Shown here: in pieces, positions 18,137 to 27,148 of the stretch | Position numbering within the stretch: the stretch's first letter is position 1 | Layout of the letters: every line of letters begins with the position of its first letter | Notes under the pieces: model-generated | Databases searched by the model: none | Told to the model about the DNA's origin: nothing | What the model saw: the letters and a program-made list of their open reading frames with translations, nothing else | Made by a program: the position numbers and the translations under genes | NCBI RefSeq assembly: GCF_004803635.1 | Contig: NZ_SSWX01000024.1 | Coordinates: 3,439-58,916 of the forward strand | Origin: Lampropedia aestuarii | Lineage (GTDB): Bacteria; Pseudomonadota; Gammaproteobacteria; Burkholderiales; Burkholderiaceae_C | Length of the DNA: 55,478 nucleotides | Direction: 5' to 3'

Positions 18137-18512
18137 GGGGCTGTCCTGGTTTCGACGTGGGTACGGATCTGGAGTGGTGCATGTCGAGCTTGAGTTACGC
18201 TCGTAAATCTCAATTCAAAAAACTAACTGCAAACGACGATCGTTTCGCACTCGCTGCTTAATACCGGCGAGACTTGCAACAGCACGTTGATGGGCTGTGC
18301 AAAAAAGTCGCAAGACTTCTAGCTGCAAGTTAATCTACATCAACTGGTTGGCTGCCGGGCACCTTGGTAGTCAACGAGATCTAAGGATGCTGGCTCTTTG
18401 CAAAGCGTGTGGCTGCGCGCTGTAGGGAGCGAGATCAAATCAGACCACTAAACATGTAGATCTGCCCGGCAAAGGCTTGCGGACGCGGGTTCAATTCCCG
18501 CCAGCTCCACCA
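18137..18512 (+). ncRNA. ssrA: Transfer-messenger RNA (tmRNA)
   Basis: A 376-nt one-piece tmRNA that rescues stalled ribosomes and tags the unfinished protein for proteolysis. The 5' end GGGGCTG pairs with CAGCTCC before the ACCA tail at the 3' end (CCA encoded at 18510-18512). The 5' GGGGCTGTCCTGGTTTCGAC block and the 3' T-arm GGGTTCAATTCCC are universal tmRNA features. The tag frame at 18229-18261 reads ANDDRFALAA then TAA, a typical betaproteobacterial tag. It marks the change from housekeeping genes to the catabolic region; tmRNA 3' ends are common integration sites. Confidence 0.97.
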
Positions 18513-18521
18513 CCTATTTGA

Positions 18522-18609
18522 CCAAGGCCATCCGCTGACATCCAGCAGATGGCCTTTTTCTTTGGGCAATCAGGTGCTTATCGTCCATCAAGGTCCAAGG
18601 CCATCCGCT
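18522..18609. repeat. 15-bp direct repeat just after ssrA
   Basis: CCAAGGCCATCCGCT occurs at 18522-18536 and again at 18595-18609, and both copies continue with a similar CATCCA. The first copy forms the left arm of the ssrA terminator. A small local duplication is the simplest reading; a remnant of an attachment site beside ssrA is possible but unsupported, since the ssrA 3' end itself is not duplicated in the window. Confidence 0.6.
18524..18560 (+). terminator. Intrinsic terminator of ssrA
   Basis: AAGGCCATC and GATGGCCTT form the outer stem, CGCTG/CAGC extends the inner part, and five T plus a CTTT run follow. It begins 12 nt after the tmRNA CCA end. Confidence 0.88.
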
Positions 18610-18734
18610 TGCATCCAAGGCAAAGCGGGAGGACAAACGTGGCGAGCCAAGTTTTTGGGTCCGGACCAAACTTCGTCCGTAGTAGCGACACCGAATACCC
18701 CCTATTCCTCCCATGCTCAAACACGCGCTCGATT

Positions 18735-19490
18735 TTAAAAATCCTGGCGCAAGGCCTCCTGCAGCAACAAGGCACCCAGCTCGTGTTGCCGTGCTAGCGG
18801 CAAACGCTGGCTGATCGCGCCAAAGCTCAAGGCCGCCCACTGCGTTGGCGAAACCTGAAACGCACAGCCCACCCCAGAGACACCTTCCGTGATCGTGTCC
18901 ACAATGCGGCTATAGCCAGCTTGACGGGTCTCGCGCACGGCCACCATCATGTCTGCAAGGCTAAATCCCATTTGCGCATAGTTTTTGGCATGCCTTTGCA
19001 CCAGCGCAGCAATCTCCTCATCGGGCAGTGTGGCCATCAGCGCCAAGCCCCCTGCGCCTATGCCCAGCAAACGCTTTTCTCCCACATTGGTGGTGAAAAC
19101 TCGCACCGGGAAATGCCCTTCCTGGCGCTGTAAGCAAAGGCAGAAGTCGCCCTGACGGATCACAAAAAACACCGTATCGCCCGAGATGCGGGCCAGTCTT
19201 TGTAGCAACGCATCGTACTTGTCAATTAATGGCATGCGGCGCAGTCCAGCTGTGCCCAGTTGAACCGCATCAATGCCTAGGCGATACACCTTGCCTTTTT
19301 CTTGACGCTCAACAAAGCCCTCCTCGACCAAGCAAGTCAAGAGTCGGTGCACGGTGGATCGCTCCAATCCAACACGCTCAATCACTTGGACCAAAGTCAG
19401 GCCCTCTTCTTGGTTCTGGCCCAGCATGCGCAACACCATCAACGCCCTGCGCAGGCTCTGGGCACCTGAGGTTAATCCTAGTTTGTCCAT
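18735..19490 (-). CDS. IclR-family transcriptional regulator
   Basis: A 251-aa regulator with an N-terminal winged helix (about residues 10-70: SLRRALMVLRMLGQNQEEGL, then LERSTVHRLLTCLVEEGFVE) and a C-terminal IclR effector domain (about 80-245, with GDTVFFVIRQGDFCLCLQRQ and GVSGVGCAFQVSPTQW). It is divergent from the crotonase-family gene at 19580 with 89 bp between, so it most likely controls that operon. The effector is unknown; IclR proteins of such clusters often sense an aromatic or CoA-linked acid. It is similar in layout to the IclR protein at 52542 (both carry GDTVF and GAGGLALL motifs). Confidence 0.9.
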   Translation of the reverse strand: MDKLGLTSGAQSLRRALMVLRMLGQNQEEGLTLVQVIERVGLERSTVHRLLTCLVEEGFVERQEKGKVYRLGIDAVQLGTAGLRRMPLIDKYDALLQRLARISGDTVFFVIRQGDFCLCLQRQEGHFPVRVFTTNVGEKRLLGIGAGGLALMATLPDEEIAALVQRHAKNYAQMGFSLADMMVAVRETRQAGYSRIVDTITEGVSGVGCAFQVSPTQWAALSFGAISQRLPLARQHELGALLLQEALRQDF

Positions 19491-19579
19491 ATAGTGGGAG
19501 AAATGATTGTTTTATGTTTTTTTTTGGGATTTTGAATCATAAACTGCATTCTAACCACCCAGGTAATTCAGGAGACACC

Positions 19580-20380
19580 ATGGAATTGAGCTACATCACC
19601 ACCAAAGACTCAGGAGCAGTACGAACCATTGCCTTGGCTCGAGCTGCACAGCGCAATGCACAAAGCCAGCAAATGCTCGATGAGCTGATGCTTGCCTTCG
19701 ATGCTGCCAAAGCAGACGAGCGTGTGCGCGTTGTGATTCTCGCGGGCGAAGGCGCGCACTTCTCAGCAGGCCATGATTTGAAGCAAGCCCAAGCTGAGCG
19801 CGCCAATTTCACCGTAGAAGAGCGCTGGGCATATGAAGAGCTGCGCTACTTTGATTACTCCATGCGTATTTGGGATTTCCCAAAACCCACGATTGCACAG
19901 GTGCAAGGCGCTTGCGTCGCTGGCGGCTTCATGCTGGCCAATATGTGCGATTTGGTGGTGGCCAGCGAGTCGGCCTATTTCTCCGATCCGGTCGGCCACA
20001 CCTTGGGTGCAGCCGCCACCGAGGTGCTGATTCACCCCTGGGTAATGGGCGCGCGCAAAGCCAAAGAGTTTTTGTTTACCGGCGCCAAGCTCAGTGCCCA
20101 GGACGCCCACGCGATTGGCATGGTCAACCAAGTGACGACCGATGCAGATCTGGCCGAGGCCACGATGGCGCTCGCACAGCAAATTGCCAAAGCGCCGCCA
20201 TTTGGCTTGCGCTTGGTCAAAAAATCCATCAACCGCACACTGGACGCGCAAGGACTGCGCAATGCCCTGTCAGCGCACTTTGACACCCACCAGCTCTCCC
20301 ACCTCAGCGCAGACTTTCTGAGCATGCGTGACAAAGGCTTGGCCAGTGCGATTCAAAAAAACCCAGAAAAGGCTGCATGA
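19580..20380 (+). CDS. Crotonase-fold enoyl-CoA hydratase/isomerase family protein
   Basis: A 266-aa crotonase-superfamily enzyme acting on an acyl-CoA. The oxyanion-hole motif FSAGHDLK (61-68) and the second loop VAGGFML (113-119) are present. The two Glu residues used by classical enoyl-CoA hydratases are absent: alignment by eye puts Met118 and Val138 there. Hydration is therefore doubtful; hydrolase, isomerase or decarboxylase chemistry is possible. The start is the ATG at 19580 with AGGAGA upstream; an open extension to 19229 overlaps the IclR gene and is rejected. The stop overlaps the next start in ATGA, so it is coupled to the ADP-forming acyl-CoA synthetase. Confidence 0.85.
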   Translation: MELSYITTKDSGAVRTIALARAAQRNAQSQQMLDELMLAFDAAKADERVRVVILAGEGAHFSAGHDLKQAQAERANFTVEERWAYEELRYFDYSMRIWDFPKPTIAQVQGACVAGGFMLANMCDLVVASESAYFSDPVGHTLGAAATEVLIHPWVMGARKAKEFLFTGAKLSAQDAHAIGMVNQVTTDADLAEATMALAQQIAKAPPFGLRLVKKSINRTLDAQGLRNALSAHFDTHQLSHLSADFLSMRDKGLASAIQKNPEKAA

Positions 20381-22530
20381 TGCTCGCTCCTGTCAAAACC
20401 GCACAACACCGCCTGAGCCCCCTGCTCAACCCGCAATCAATTGCCATCATTGGCGCCAGCAATAACGGTGCGCGCATTGGGGGCATGCCCTTGGCGCACT
20501 TGACCAAGTTTGGCTACCAAGGCCAGATCTATCCTATCAACCCCAAATACGAAGAAGTATTTGGTCTGCGCTGCTGGCCTTCAATAGAGGACTTACCTGC
20601 CGCCCCAGATTTGGTGGTGCTGGCCATCGGCGCTGCCGATGTGCTGCCCATGCTCAAACGCTGCGCAGCCAAAGGGACCAAAGCCGTGATCGTGTATGCC
20701 GCTGGCTTTGCAGAAGAAGGCGAGCAAGGCGCCCAGCTGCAGCGCGAGCTGGAGGCTTATGTGGCCACTACCGATTTGGTAGTGGCTGGCCCCAATGCGA
20801 TGGGCTTTGCCAATCTCAACACCCAGGCCCACACCAATTTTGCTTCGGTATTCAATACCGCCCCGATGCAACAAGGCCAAGGCAGTGTCAGTCTGCTCAC
20901 ACAAAGTGGCAACGTCTGCGCAGCGGTATATGCCATTGCGCGTAGACTGGGCGTGAGCTTTAGCCACTTCATCAACACGGGCAACGAGGCCTGTGTCGAT
21001 TTTTCTCAGTATCTGGAGTACCTGGCGCAAGACGAGGCCACCGAAGTGGTCATGGGCTACATCGAAGAGCTGCGCGATGGCCCGCGTTTTATCGCGGCAG
21101 CCCAAGCATTTGCAGAGCGCGACAAGCTGCTGGTGCTCTACAAAGCCGGCGAAACAGACAAGGGCTCAGAGGCCGTGCGCTCGCACACCTCGGCACTGGC
21201 TGGCGACAAGGCGATCTACCAAGCCGCCTTCAAGCAACTGAACATCATTCAAAGCAATGATTTTGTGCAAATGGCCGAGCTGGCCAACCTGGCCCGCTAC
21301 CGCCACCTCAGCGCCGGCAAGCGCGTGGCCATCATCACCATCAGCGGCGCCTTGGGTGCGATTTTGGCCGACAAATTCATTGGCCAGGGCTTGGAAGTGC
21401 CAACCCTGCCAGAGGACTTGCAAGCCACGCTGCGCACAGGCATTCCTGACTATGGCATGGTTTCCAACCCTGTGGATGTGACAGGCAACGTGGTCAATGA
21501 CCCAGGCTTTATGCGCACCGCTCTGGAGGCACTGGCGCAGTCAAGTGCAGTCGACAGCATCGTGATCTACGCCCCTGGCTACATGCTGGACCGCATGGCC
21601 AATGACTTGGCCGAAGTCTCGGCCCAATACACCAAGCTGTTTATCGCCATAGATACCGGTGCAGCCCAATCACGCGAACAATTGCGCGCCAGCGGCGTGC
21701 CGGTGTTTTCTGACATTGGCGTGGCTGTTAATGCTGTGTCGCCATTCTTGCTCTGGCAAGAGCGCCGCAAACACAATACGTGGCGCCAAGCGGCCAAGCC
21801 CGCTGTATCTGAGTGCGCCCAACTGCCCGCACAACTCAATGAATACGACACCAAGAAGCTGTTGGCACAATTTCAGCTGCCGATGTGCGATGAGCGCTGT
21901 GCCAGCAACGCCGATGAAGCCGTCGCCATCGCTGACGCCATTGGCTACCCAGTGGCGCTGAAAATTCTCTCCGCCGACATTGCCCACAAAACCGAGGCAG
22001 GCGGTATCAAGCTGAATTTGCACAATGCACAGCAAGTAGCACAAGCCTTTGCCGATGTGATGCGCAATGCCAAGGCCTACGCCCCCAATGCACAGATCGA
22101 TGGGGCTTTGGTCTGCACCATGGAATCTGGCATTGCCGAGTTGATCGTTGGCGCATCGCGTGATCCGGTGTTTGGCATGACTTTGACTGTCGGGCTGGGC
22201 GGCGTATTGACCGAGATCTACAAAGACGTCAGCCACCGCTTACTGCCCGTCAATACCAGCATGGCCCGCGAGATGCTGCAAGAGCTCAAAGCCTTTGCAC
22301 TGCTTGACGGCTACCGTGGCCGCCCACGAGCCGACATCAATGCGGCCTGCCAAGCGATTGCCTCGTTCTCCAACGCCGTATTGGCTCTGCAAGAACAAGT
22401 GCAAGAGGTAGAGGTCAACCCTCTGCTGGTCAAAGAGCAAGACCAAGGAGTCCGCATGCTGGACGCTTTGATACTGCGCAATCACACCACGCACGACAAC
22501 GCGCGCGGGTGCACAACAACCATCGCCTAG
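20377..22530 (+). CDS. Acyl-CoA synthetase (NDP/ADP-forming), fused alpha-beta type
   Basis: A 717-aa cytoplasmic enzyme that activates a carboxylic acid with ATP and CoA through an acyl phosphate and phosphohistidine, giving ADP, reversibly. Domains in order: CoA-binding Rossmann (about 15-145, SIAIIGASNN), two succinyl-CoA-ligase flavodoxin-like domains (about 160-460), and ATP-grasp (about 490-705, with LKILSADIAHKTEAGGIKLN). The phosphohistidine is in RSHTSALAG (His270). Coupled by ATGA overlap to the crotonase gene and followed by the Bug protein 9 bp later. Which acid it activates is unknown; family members act on acetate, pimelate, citronellate-like or aromatic acids. Confidence 0.88.
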   Translation: MMLAPVKTAQHRLSPLLNPQSIAIIGASNNGARIGGMPLAHLTKFGYQGQIYPINPKYEEVFGLRCWPSIEDLPAAPDLVVLAIGAADVLPMLKRCAAKGTKAVIVYAAGFAEEGEQGAQLQRELEAYVATTDLVVAGPNAMGFANLNTQAHTNFASVFNTAPMQQGQGSVSLLTQSGNVCAAVYAIARRLGVSFSHFINTGNEACVDFSQYLEYLAQDEATEVVMGYIEELRDGPRFIAAAQAFAERDKLLVLYKAGETDKGSEAVRSHTSALAGDKAIYQAAFKQLNIIQSNDFVQMAELANLARYRHLSAGKRVAIITISGALGAILADKFIGQGLEVPTLPEDLQATLRTGIPDYGMVSNPVDVTGNVVNDPGFMRTALEALAQSSAVDSIVIYAPGYMLDRMANDLAEVSAQYTKLFIAIDTGAAQSREQLRASGVPVFSDIGVAVNAVSPFLLWQERRKHNTWRQAAKPAVSECAQLPAQLNEYDTKKLLAQFQLPMCDERCASNADEAVAIADAIGYPVALKILSADIAHKTEAGGIKLNLHNAQQVAQAFADVMRNAKAYAPNAQIDGALVCTMESGIAELIVGASRDPVFGMTLTVGLGGVLTEIYKDVSHRLLPVNTSMAREMLQELKAFALLDGYRGRPRADINAACQAIASFSNAVLALQEQVQEVEVNPLLVKEQDQGVRMLDALILRNHTTHDNARGCTTTIA

Positions 22531-22539
22531 GAGACATAC

Positions 22540-23505
22540 ATGTTTAAACCTTTGATTGCCTGCATTGCGCTCGCCACAGCCACCCTGTGCGCCAGCGCTG
22601 TTGCACAAGACTACCCGAGCAAGCCCATCACCATCGTCGTACCGTTCTCGCCCGGGGGGGCCACCGACATCATGTCGCGCACCTTGGCCGAGCGTCTCAA
22701 TGCACGCTTGGGCAAGCCTGTCATCGTCGAGAACAAACCCGGTGCAGGCACCATGATCGCGTCGGAATACGTGGCCAAGGCCGCCCCCGATGGCTACACC
22801 TTGTTGCTGGCAGCGTCATCGCTGGGCATTGCGCCTGCGCTGTACGACAAAGTCAATTACGACCCGATCAAGGACTTTGCACCGATCTCGCAGGTCGCCT
22901 CTGTGGTGCATGTGCTAAGCGTGCATCCTAGCTTGCCAGCCACCAACACCTCAGAGCTGATCGCGTGGATCAAAGCCAATCCCAACATCGCAAACTACGG
23001 CTCGGTCGGTGCGGGCACCTCCACCCACCTCGAAGCAGAGCTGTTCAACACCATGGCCGATACCAAGATGGAGCACGTGCCCTACAAAGGCAGCGCGCCA
23101 GCCCTGATTGACCTGGTGGGCGGCAATATCAATGTGATGTTTGATGCCTACGCCTCCTCCAAGCCGTTTATCAACGACAACAAAATCCGCCTGCTGGCCG
23201 TGACCACGGCCAAGCGCTCCAAGCTGCTGCCCGATGTACCAACCTTGGCTGAGTCGGGCTTGCCAGGCTACGAGGCCATGCCTTGGTTGGGGCTGGTTGC
23301 TCCGGCCAATACACCTGCGGCCATCGTCACGCAACTGCATCAAGAGTTGGGGGAGATTCTCCAGGAGCCCGCCGTACAAGACAAATTCCAATCGCTGGGC
23401 TTAGAGATCATCGGCAGCTCACCCACTGAATTTGCTGCGTTTTTGCAAGAAGACATGGCCAAGTGGGCCAAGGTTGTCACGGAGTCAGGCGCCAAGGCGA
23501 ACTAA
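22540..23505 (+). CDS. Bug/TctC-family periplasmic solute-binding protein
   Basis: A 321-aa secreted protein with a signal peptide cleaved after SAVAQ (residue 23), then the family start YPSKPITIVVPFSPGGATD. Bug proteins bind carboxylates such as tricarboxylates, aromatic acids or amino acids through a carboxylate pincer, and often feed a TctAB membrane pair or a sensor. No TctA or TctB gene is here, so it is an orphan receptor of the kind that is very numerous in Burkholderiales. AGGAG lies 8 bp before the ATG. Placed between CoA-activation and acyl-CoA dehydrogenase genes, it probably captures the pathway substrate. Confidence 0.9.
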   Translation: MFKPLIACIALATATLCASAVAQDYPSKPITIVVPFSPGGATDIMSRTLAERLNARLGKPVIVENKPGAGTMIASEYVAKAAPDGYTLLLAASSLGIAPALYDKVNYDPIKDFAPISQVASVVHVLSVHPSLPATNTSELIAWIKANPNIANYGSVGAGTSTHLEAELFNTMADTKMEHVPYKGSAPALIDLVGGNINVMFDAYASSKPFINDNKIRLLAVTTAKRSKLLPDVPTLAESGLPGYEAMPWLGLVAPANTPAAIVTQLHQELGEILQEPAVQDKFQSLGLEIIGSSPTEFAAFLQEDMAKWAKVVTESGAKAN

Positions 23506-23595
23506 GCCTCAAAGCCTTCAGCGCCCATGCTGCATTGCGCATACATGGGTGCTGGCTTGTTGCTCCCATAGAAGAACGAAACAGGACTACACACT

Positions 23596-24780
23596 ATGCA
23601 AGTGGGCTACTCAGCCGAAGACGAAACATTCCGCCTGACACTGCGCCAATGGTTCGAGACGCATTACCCGCGCTTTGTCAGCAATTGGCCAGGCACACCA
23701 GCCCCCAATGACCTCGTGTGGCGCCGCGCCTGGGAAGACTATGTCTGCGAAGCAGGCTGGTCCGGCTTGGGTTGGCCGGCCGATTTGGGCGGCAAAGAAT
23801 GGCCCTTGACACGCCAGGCCATCTTCCATGAAGAGCAGGCGCGCATTGGTGCGCCCTTGGGGGTGAACATCATCGGGCACGGCATTCTGGCCCCAACGCT
23901 GATTCACTTTGCCAGCGATGCGCAAAAAAAACGCTACCTGCCCGGCATTCTCAGCAACCGTGCGATTTGGTGCCAAGGCTATTCTGAGCCGGGCTCAGGC
24001 TCCGATCTGGCCAGCCTCAGCACCCGAGCCGAAAAGCGGGGCGACCATTACCTGCTCAACGGCCACAAAATCTGGACCTCGTTTGCGCATATTGCCGACT
24101 ACTGCTTTGTACTGGCGCGCACCGACAGCAATAGCCAGCGCCACAAAGGCATTAGCTTTTTCTTGGTCGACATGAAAAGCCCCGGCGTGCGTGTCGCGCC
24201 AATTCGCCAGATCACCGGTGAGATCGACTTTAACGAGGTCTTTTTCGAAGACGTACAGGTTCCACTAGATGCCCTGGTCGGCCAGGAAAACGAAGGCTGG
24301 CGCTTGGCCATGGCGGCAGCCAGCTTTGAGCGCGGCACCTACTTCATCCCCCGCCTGGTGCGCTTTGCGCAAGAAGTGCAGGCCCTGAGCGATTTGGCCG
24401 CGGCCACACCCAGCGCGGCCTACCACAACGCTTCGGCAGACCCGCACCTGCGCAGACAACTGGCGCAGCTGGTGGTTGACAGCCATATTTTGCGGCTCAA
24501 AGGCTATCGCGCGCTCACGCAAGCACTGCACAAGGGCCCACCTGGCGCAGAAGGCTCCTCAACCAAACTGCATTGGAGTGAAGCCCACCAAAAGCTCATG
24601 AATACCGCCATGGAGTTGCTGCAAGAGCGCGCTTTGCAAAGCCCTGAAGGCAGCGATGCAAGCGCTGCGCTATGGGTGCGCGATTACCTCTGGACTCGTG
24701 CAGAAACCATTCTTGCTGGCACCTCTGAGGTACAGCGCAACATCTTGGCCGAGCATATGCTTGGAATGCCAAAGTCCTAA
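23596..24780 (+). CDS. Acyl-CoA dehydrogenase, large partner
   Basis: A 394-aa flavoprotein of the acyl-CoA dehydrogenase family: helical N domain (about 10-125), beta middle domain (QGYSEPGSGSDLASL, about 130-145), helical C domain. It introduces an alpha-beta double bond into an acyl-CoA and passes electrons to ETF. The C-terminal motif reads ILAGTSEVQRNILAEHMLG; the Glu of the medium-chain enzyme motif YEGT is Ala374, so the base must lie elsewhere, as in several steroid-type and branched-substrate dehydrogenases. Directly followed by a second, shorter dehydrogenase, suggesting a heteromeric enzyme. Confidence 0.9.
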   Translation: MQVGYSAEDETFRLTLRQWFETHYPRFVSNWPGTPAPNDLVWRRAWEDYVCEAGWSGLGWPADLGGKEWPLTRQAIFHEEQARIGAPLGVNIIGHGILAPTLIHFASDAQKKRYLPGILSNRAIWCQGYSEPGSGSDLASLSTRAEKRGDHYLLNGHKIWTSFAHIADYCFVLARTDSNSQRHKGISFFLVDMKSPGVRVAPIRQITGEIDFNEVFFEDVQVPLDALVGQENEGWRLAMAAASFERGTYFIPRLVRFAQEVQALSDLAAATPSAAYHNASADPHLRRQLAQLVVDSHILRLKGYRALTQALHKGPPGAEGSSTKLHWSEAHQKLMNTAMELLQERALQSPEGSDASAALWVRDYLWTRAETILAGTSEVQRNILAEHMLGMPKS

Positions 24781-24797
24781 AGTCCAGGTACATCGAT

Positions 24798-25835
24798 ATG
24801 GATTTCGCACTCAATGAAGAGCAGCAAATGCTGCACGAAGCCGCTCAGCGTTTTCTCGCTGACACCCATCCCTGCAGCCGCGCTCGCCGCGCCCTGCCGT
24901 GGCAGGATCCAAGCCAGCGCAGCCTGTGGAGAGACATGGCCAATATGGGCTGGACCTCGATGCTCGTGCCTGAAGAGCATGGCGGCTGCAATTTAGGCGT
25001 GCTGGAAGCCAGCATCATCGCTGAGCTCTCAGGCCACTACCTGTTGAATCTGCCCTGGGCCAGCTCTGCCGTTTTGCTGGCCATGCTGCACCAAGCCGCA
25101 GGCACGCAAGCCCCGACAGAACTGCACCAAGCCTTGCAGGCCATCGTGCAAGGCGAGCGTGCCGTGCATTGCATTACACAGCAAGAAACCAGCTGGGATT
25201 ATGCCGCCCAGTGCAGCGATTTTCTGCATGTACAAGGCCTGTACGACGATGCTGGCCCACTGCAACTGGCATTCGTTGCGGCCTCAGCGCTCACACCGCT
25301 GCCAGCGCTGGACACGACGCTGTCACTGGGCGCTGCGCCCAGCCTGCCAACGCAATGGCACCAGATCGACATCAGCCCAGAGCAGCGCCAGCGTATACGC
25401 GCCACTTACCGCCTGATGCAAGCCAGTGAATTAGTGGGGGTCGCACAAGCGGCGCTGAGCATGAGCAGTGCCTATGCCAAAGAGCGGGCACAGTTTGGCA
25501 AACTCATAGGCAGCTACCAGGCCATCAAGCACCAGTTGGCCAATGTGTGGATGGCAACCGACAATGCGCGCTTAGCCGCCATGTACGCTGCAGCTGCGCT
25601 GGACAGCGACCTGCCTGACCAGCCGCTGGCCTGCGCAGTCGCAGAGTTTTCCGCTATCGAAGCGGCCTTGCAAGCGAGCCGCACTGCAGTGCAAGTGCAT
25701 GGCGCGATTGGTTTCACCTGGGAGCATGATGCCCACTTGTACCTCAAACGCGCCCAGCATCTTGCGACCCGTTTGGGCGGAGCCTCTGCGGCACTGAGCC
25801 GAATAGAAGCCATCGGCGTGCCGCAGCCTGCTTAA
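24798..25835 (+). CDS. Acyl-CoA dehydrogenase, short partner
   Basis: A 345-aa acyl-CoA dehydrogenase-like protein, shorter than the usual 380-400. The N domain starts MDFALNEEQQMLHEA; the middle domain is reduced (residues about 115-200 lack the GSGSD flavin motif). The C domain has FGKLIGSYQAIKHQLANVW and the HGAIGFTWEHDAHLYLKRA motif typical of the beta chains of heteromeric dehydrogenases. It begins 17 bp after the larger dehydrogenase. In actinobacterial cholesterol breakdown such pairs form alpha2-beta2 enzymes; the same arrangement is inferred here. Confidence 0.88.
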   Translation: MDFALNEEQQMLHEAAQRFLADTHPCSRARRALPWQDPSQRSLWRDMANMGWTSMLVPEEHGGCNLGVLEASIIAELSGHYLLNLPWASSAVLLAMLHQAAGTQAPTELHQALQAIVQGERAVHCITQQETSWDYAAQCSDFLHVQGLYDDAGPLQLAFVAASALTPLPALDTTLSLGAAPSLPTQWHQIDISPEQRQRIRATYRLMQASELVGVAQAALSMSSAYAKERAQFGKLIGSYQAIKHQLANVWMATDNARLAAMYAAAALDSDLPDQPLACAVAEFSAIEAALQASRTAVQVHGAIGFTWEHDAHLYLKRAQHLATRLGGASAALSRIEAIGVPQPA

Positions 25836-25844
25836 GCCAAAGAG

Positions 25845-25890
25845 CCTCCCGGAAGCCGCCCATGTCAAGCGCGCAGCTGGGAGGCGGCTT
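25845..25890. terminator. Stem-loop between converging genes
   Basis: AAGCCGCC (25853-25860) pairs perfectly with GGCGGCTT (25883-25890); alternatively CCTCCC (25845-25850) pairs with GGGAGG (25879-25884). The two stems exclude each other. No T-run follows on either side, so function as a bidirectional terminator between the dehydrogenase and porin genes is only likely by position. Confidence 0.35.
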
Positions 25891-25937
25891 GAGTCAAGGC
25901 AGTACGCGCAGCTTGAGCGCCAATCGACACCTCTTTC

Positions 25938-27071
25938 TTAAAAAGCGTGCCGAATCCCTGTTGCAAAACTCGTTTGACCTTTGCCTGGCATTGGCAGACC
26001 GCCCGCAGAGCCTGCATCCACCGAGATATTCAATAAGCCACTGTTTTTCGTGTGGCCGACCAAAGCAAACAAGGTCGTTCTTTTAGACAGATGGTAACCA
26101 ACACGCGCAATCGCGGTGGTGGCCTTGTCGCCAGTGGGTGAGTTTTTATACTGCAAATGTCCAACCTGGGCATCCACTACCCACTGTGGGGTAAAGGGAT
26201 AGCTGACGCCCAAAAAGTACAGGTTGCTTTTAGGTTGGATCTGATTGCCATCGTTATCTCGATTCACCACCCCACCGGCAACTTTTATGGCCCCCATTTT
26301 GTAATACCCGTTTAAGGTGATACGTGTGTCTTTTAAGCTGGATGAATTCAAGCCATTCTGAGCACCGGCACCCCCATAGATTTGATCAGCGGCAACAGCC
26401 ACACCCCACGCAGGACTATCGTATTTACCAAGCAGCGACCAGGCGCGACAAGATTTTGAATCGCCCTCTATTTTCCCTGGACAACCAGTGGCCGCTGGAT
26501 GGCCTGGAATATTGAGCGTATCGCGGCCAAAGCTGTATGTTGCGCCCAGCGTGAAATTATTGAATTTACCTTGATAACCAACGCCATTGTCGATGCGCGC
26601 ATTGCCCAAATAATGGTCCAGGGAGCCAAAGCCCATCACGGCTGGGCCCATCACGTCAGAGCCTAGCAAAGAGAAAAACAGCATCGACCACTGCCGTCCA
26701 AACGTCACCGTGCCCCACTCTTTGGATGACAAGCCCACATAGGCCAAACGACCAAAACCCCTGCCGCCTTGCTGCAGCGCGCCGGTAGTCAGAGCAATCC
26801 CTTGCTCTAAATTGAACACCGTGCTCAGTCCACCGCCCAAATCCTCCGAGCCACGCACGCCAAGCCGCGATGGCATATAGCCGCCTGTCACCGAGCTCAT
26901 GCGCGTGAGTGAGTGGCCGGTTGGGCCGACATTGTTCACATACGTCAAGGCCACATCGAGTACACCATATAGTTGCACCGAGCTTGGCGATGTCTGGGCC
27001 ACAGCACCGGTGCCCAATAACAAGGGCACAGAGGCTAATGCAAGCGTGCGCATATTCTTCAAAACTGCCAT
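25938..27071 (-). CDS. Gram-negative porin (Burkholderiales type, Omp32-like)
   Basis: A 377-aa outer membrane barrel protein. Signal peptide residues 1-26 (cleavage after GAVAQ), then SVQLYGVLDVALTYVNN, the first barrel strand of this porin family, and a C-terminal Phe (GIRHAF), the outer membrane insertion signal. GRLAYVGLSSKEWGTVTFGR is the conserved early strand/loop 3 region. An AGGAG site precedes the ATG. It is the last gene of the Liv-type transport series and probably admits the anionic substrate through the outer membrane. Confidence 0.92.
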   Translation of the reverse strand: MAVLKNMRTLALASVPLLLGTGAVAQTSPSSVQLYGVLDVALTYVNNVGPTGHSLTRMSSVTGGYMPSRLGVRGSEDLGGGLSTVFNLEQGIALTTGALQQGGRGFGRLAYVGLSSKEWGTVTFGRQWSMLFFSLLGSDVMGPAVMGFGSLDHYLGNARIDNGVGYQGKFNNFTLGATYSFGRDTLNIPGHPAATGCPGKIEGDSKSCRAWSLLGKYDSPAWGVAVAADQIYGGAGAQNGLNSSSLKDTRITLNGYYKMGAIKVAGGVVNRDNDGNQIQPKSNLYFLGVSYPFTPQWVVDAQVGHLQYKNSPTGDKATTAIARVGYHLSKRTTLFALVGHTKNSGLLNISVDAGSAGGLPMPGKGQTSFATGIRHAF

Positions 27072-27148
27072 TACCGTCTCCTTTTTGTTTCTTCAATCAA
27101 ACAATCACAACCATTTCACAAAGACCATTTCATAAGCTTCAAACCCAC

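Noticed and set aside
18489-18734. Duplicate of the ssrA 3' end (att site)
   Set aside because: I looked for a second copy of the T-arm and acceptor sequence downstream and found none; only the short terminator-arm repeat is present.
19229-19579. N-terminal extension of the crotonase-fold gene
   Set aside because: The added stretch overlaps the divergent IclR gene and the promoter region, and AGGAGA plus homology put the start at 19580.
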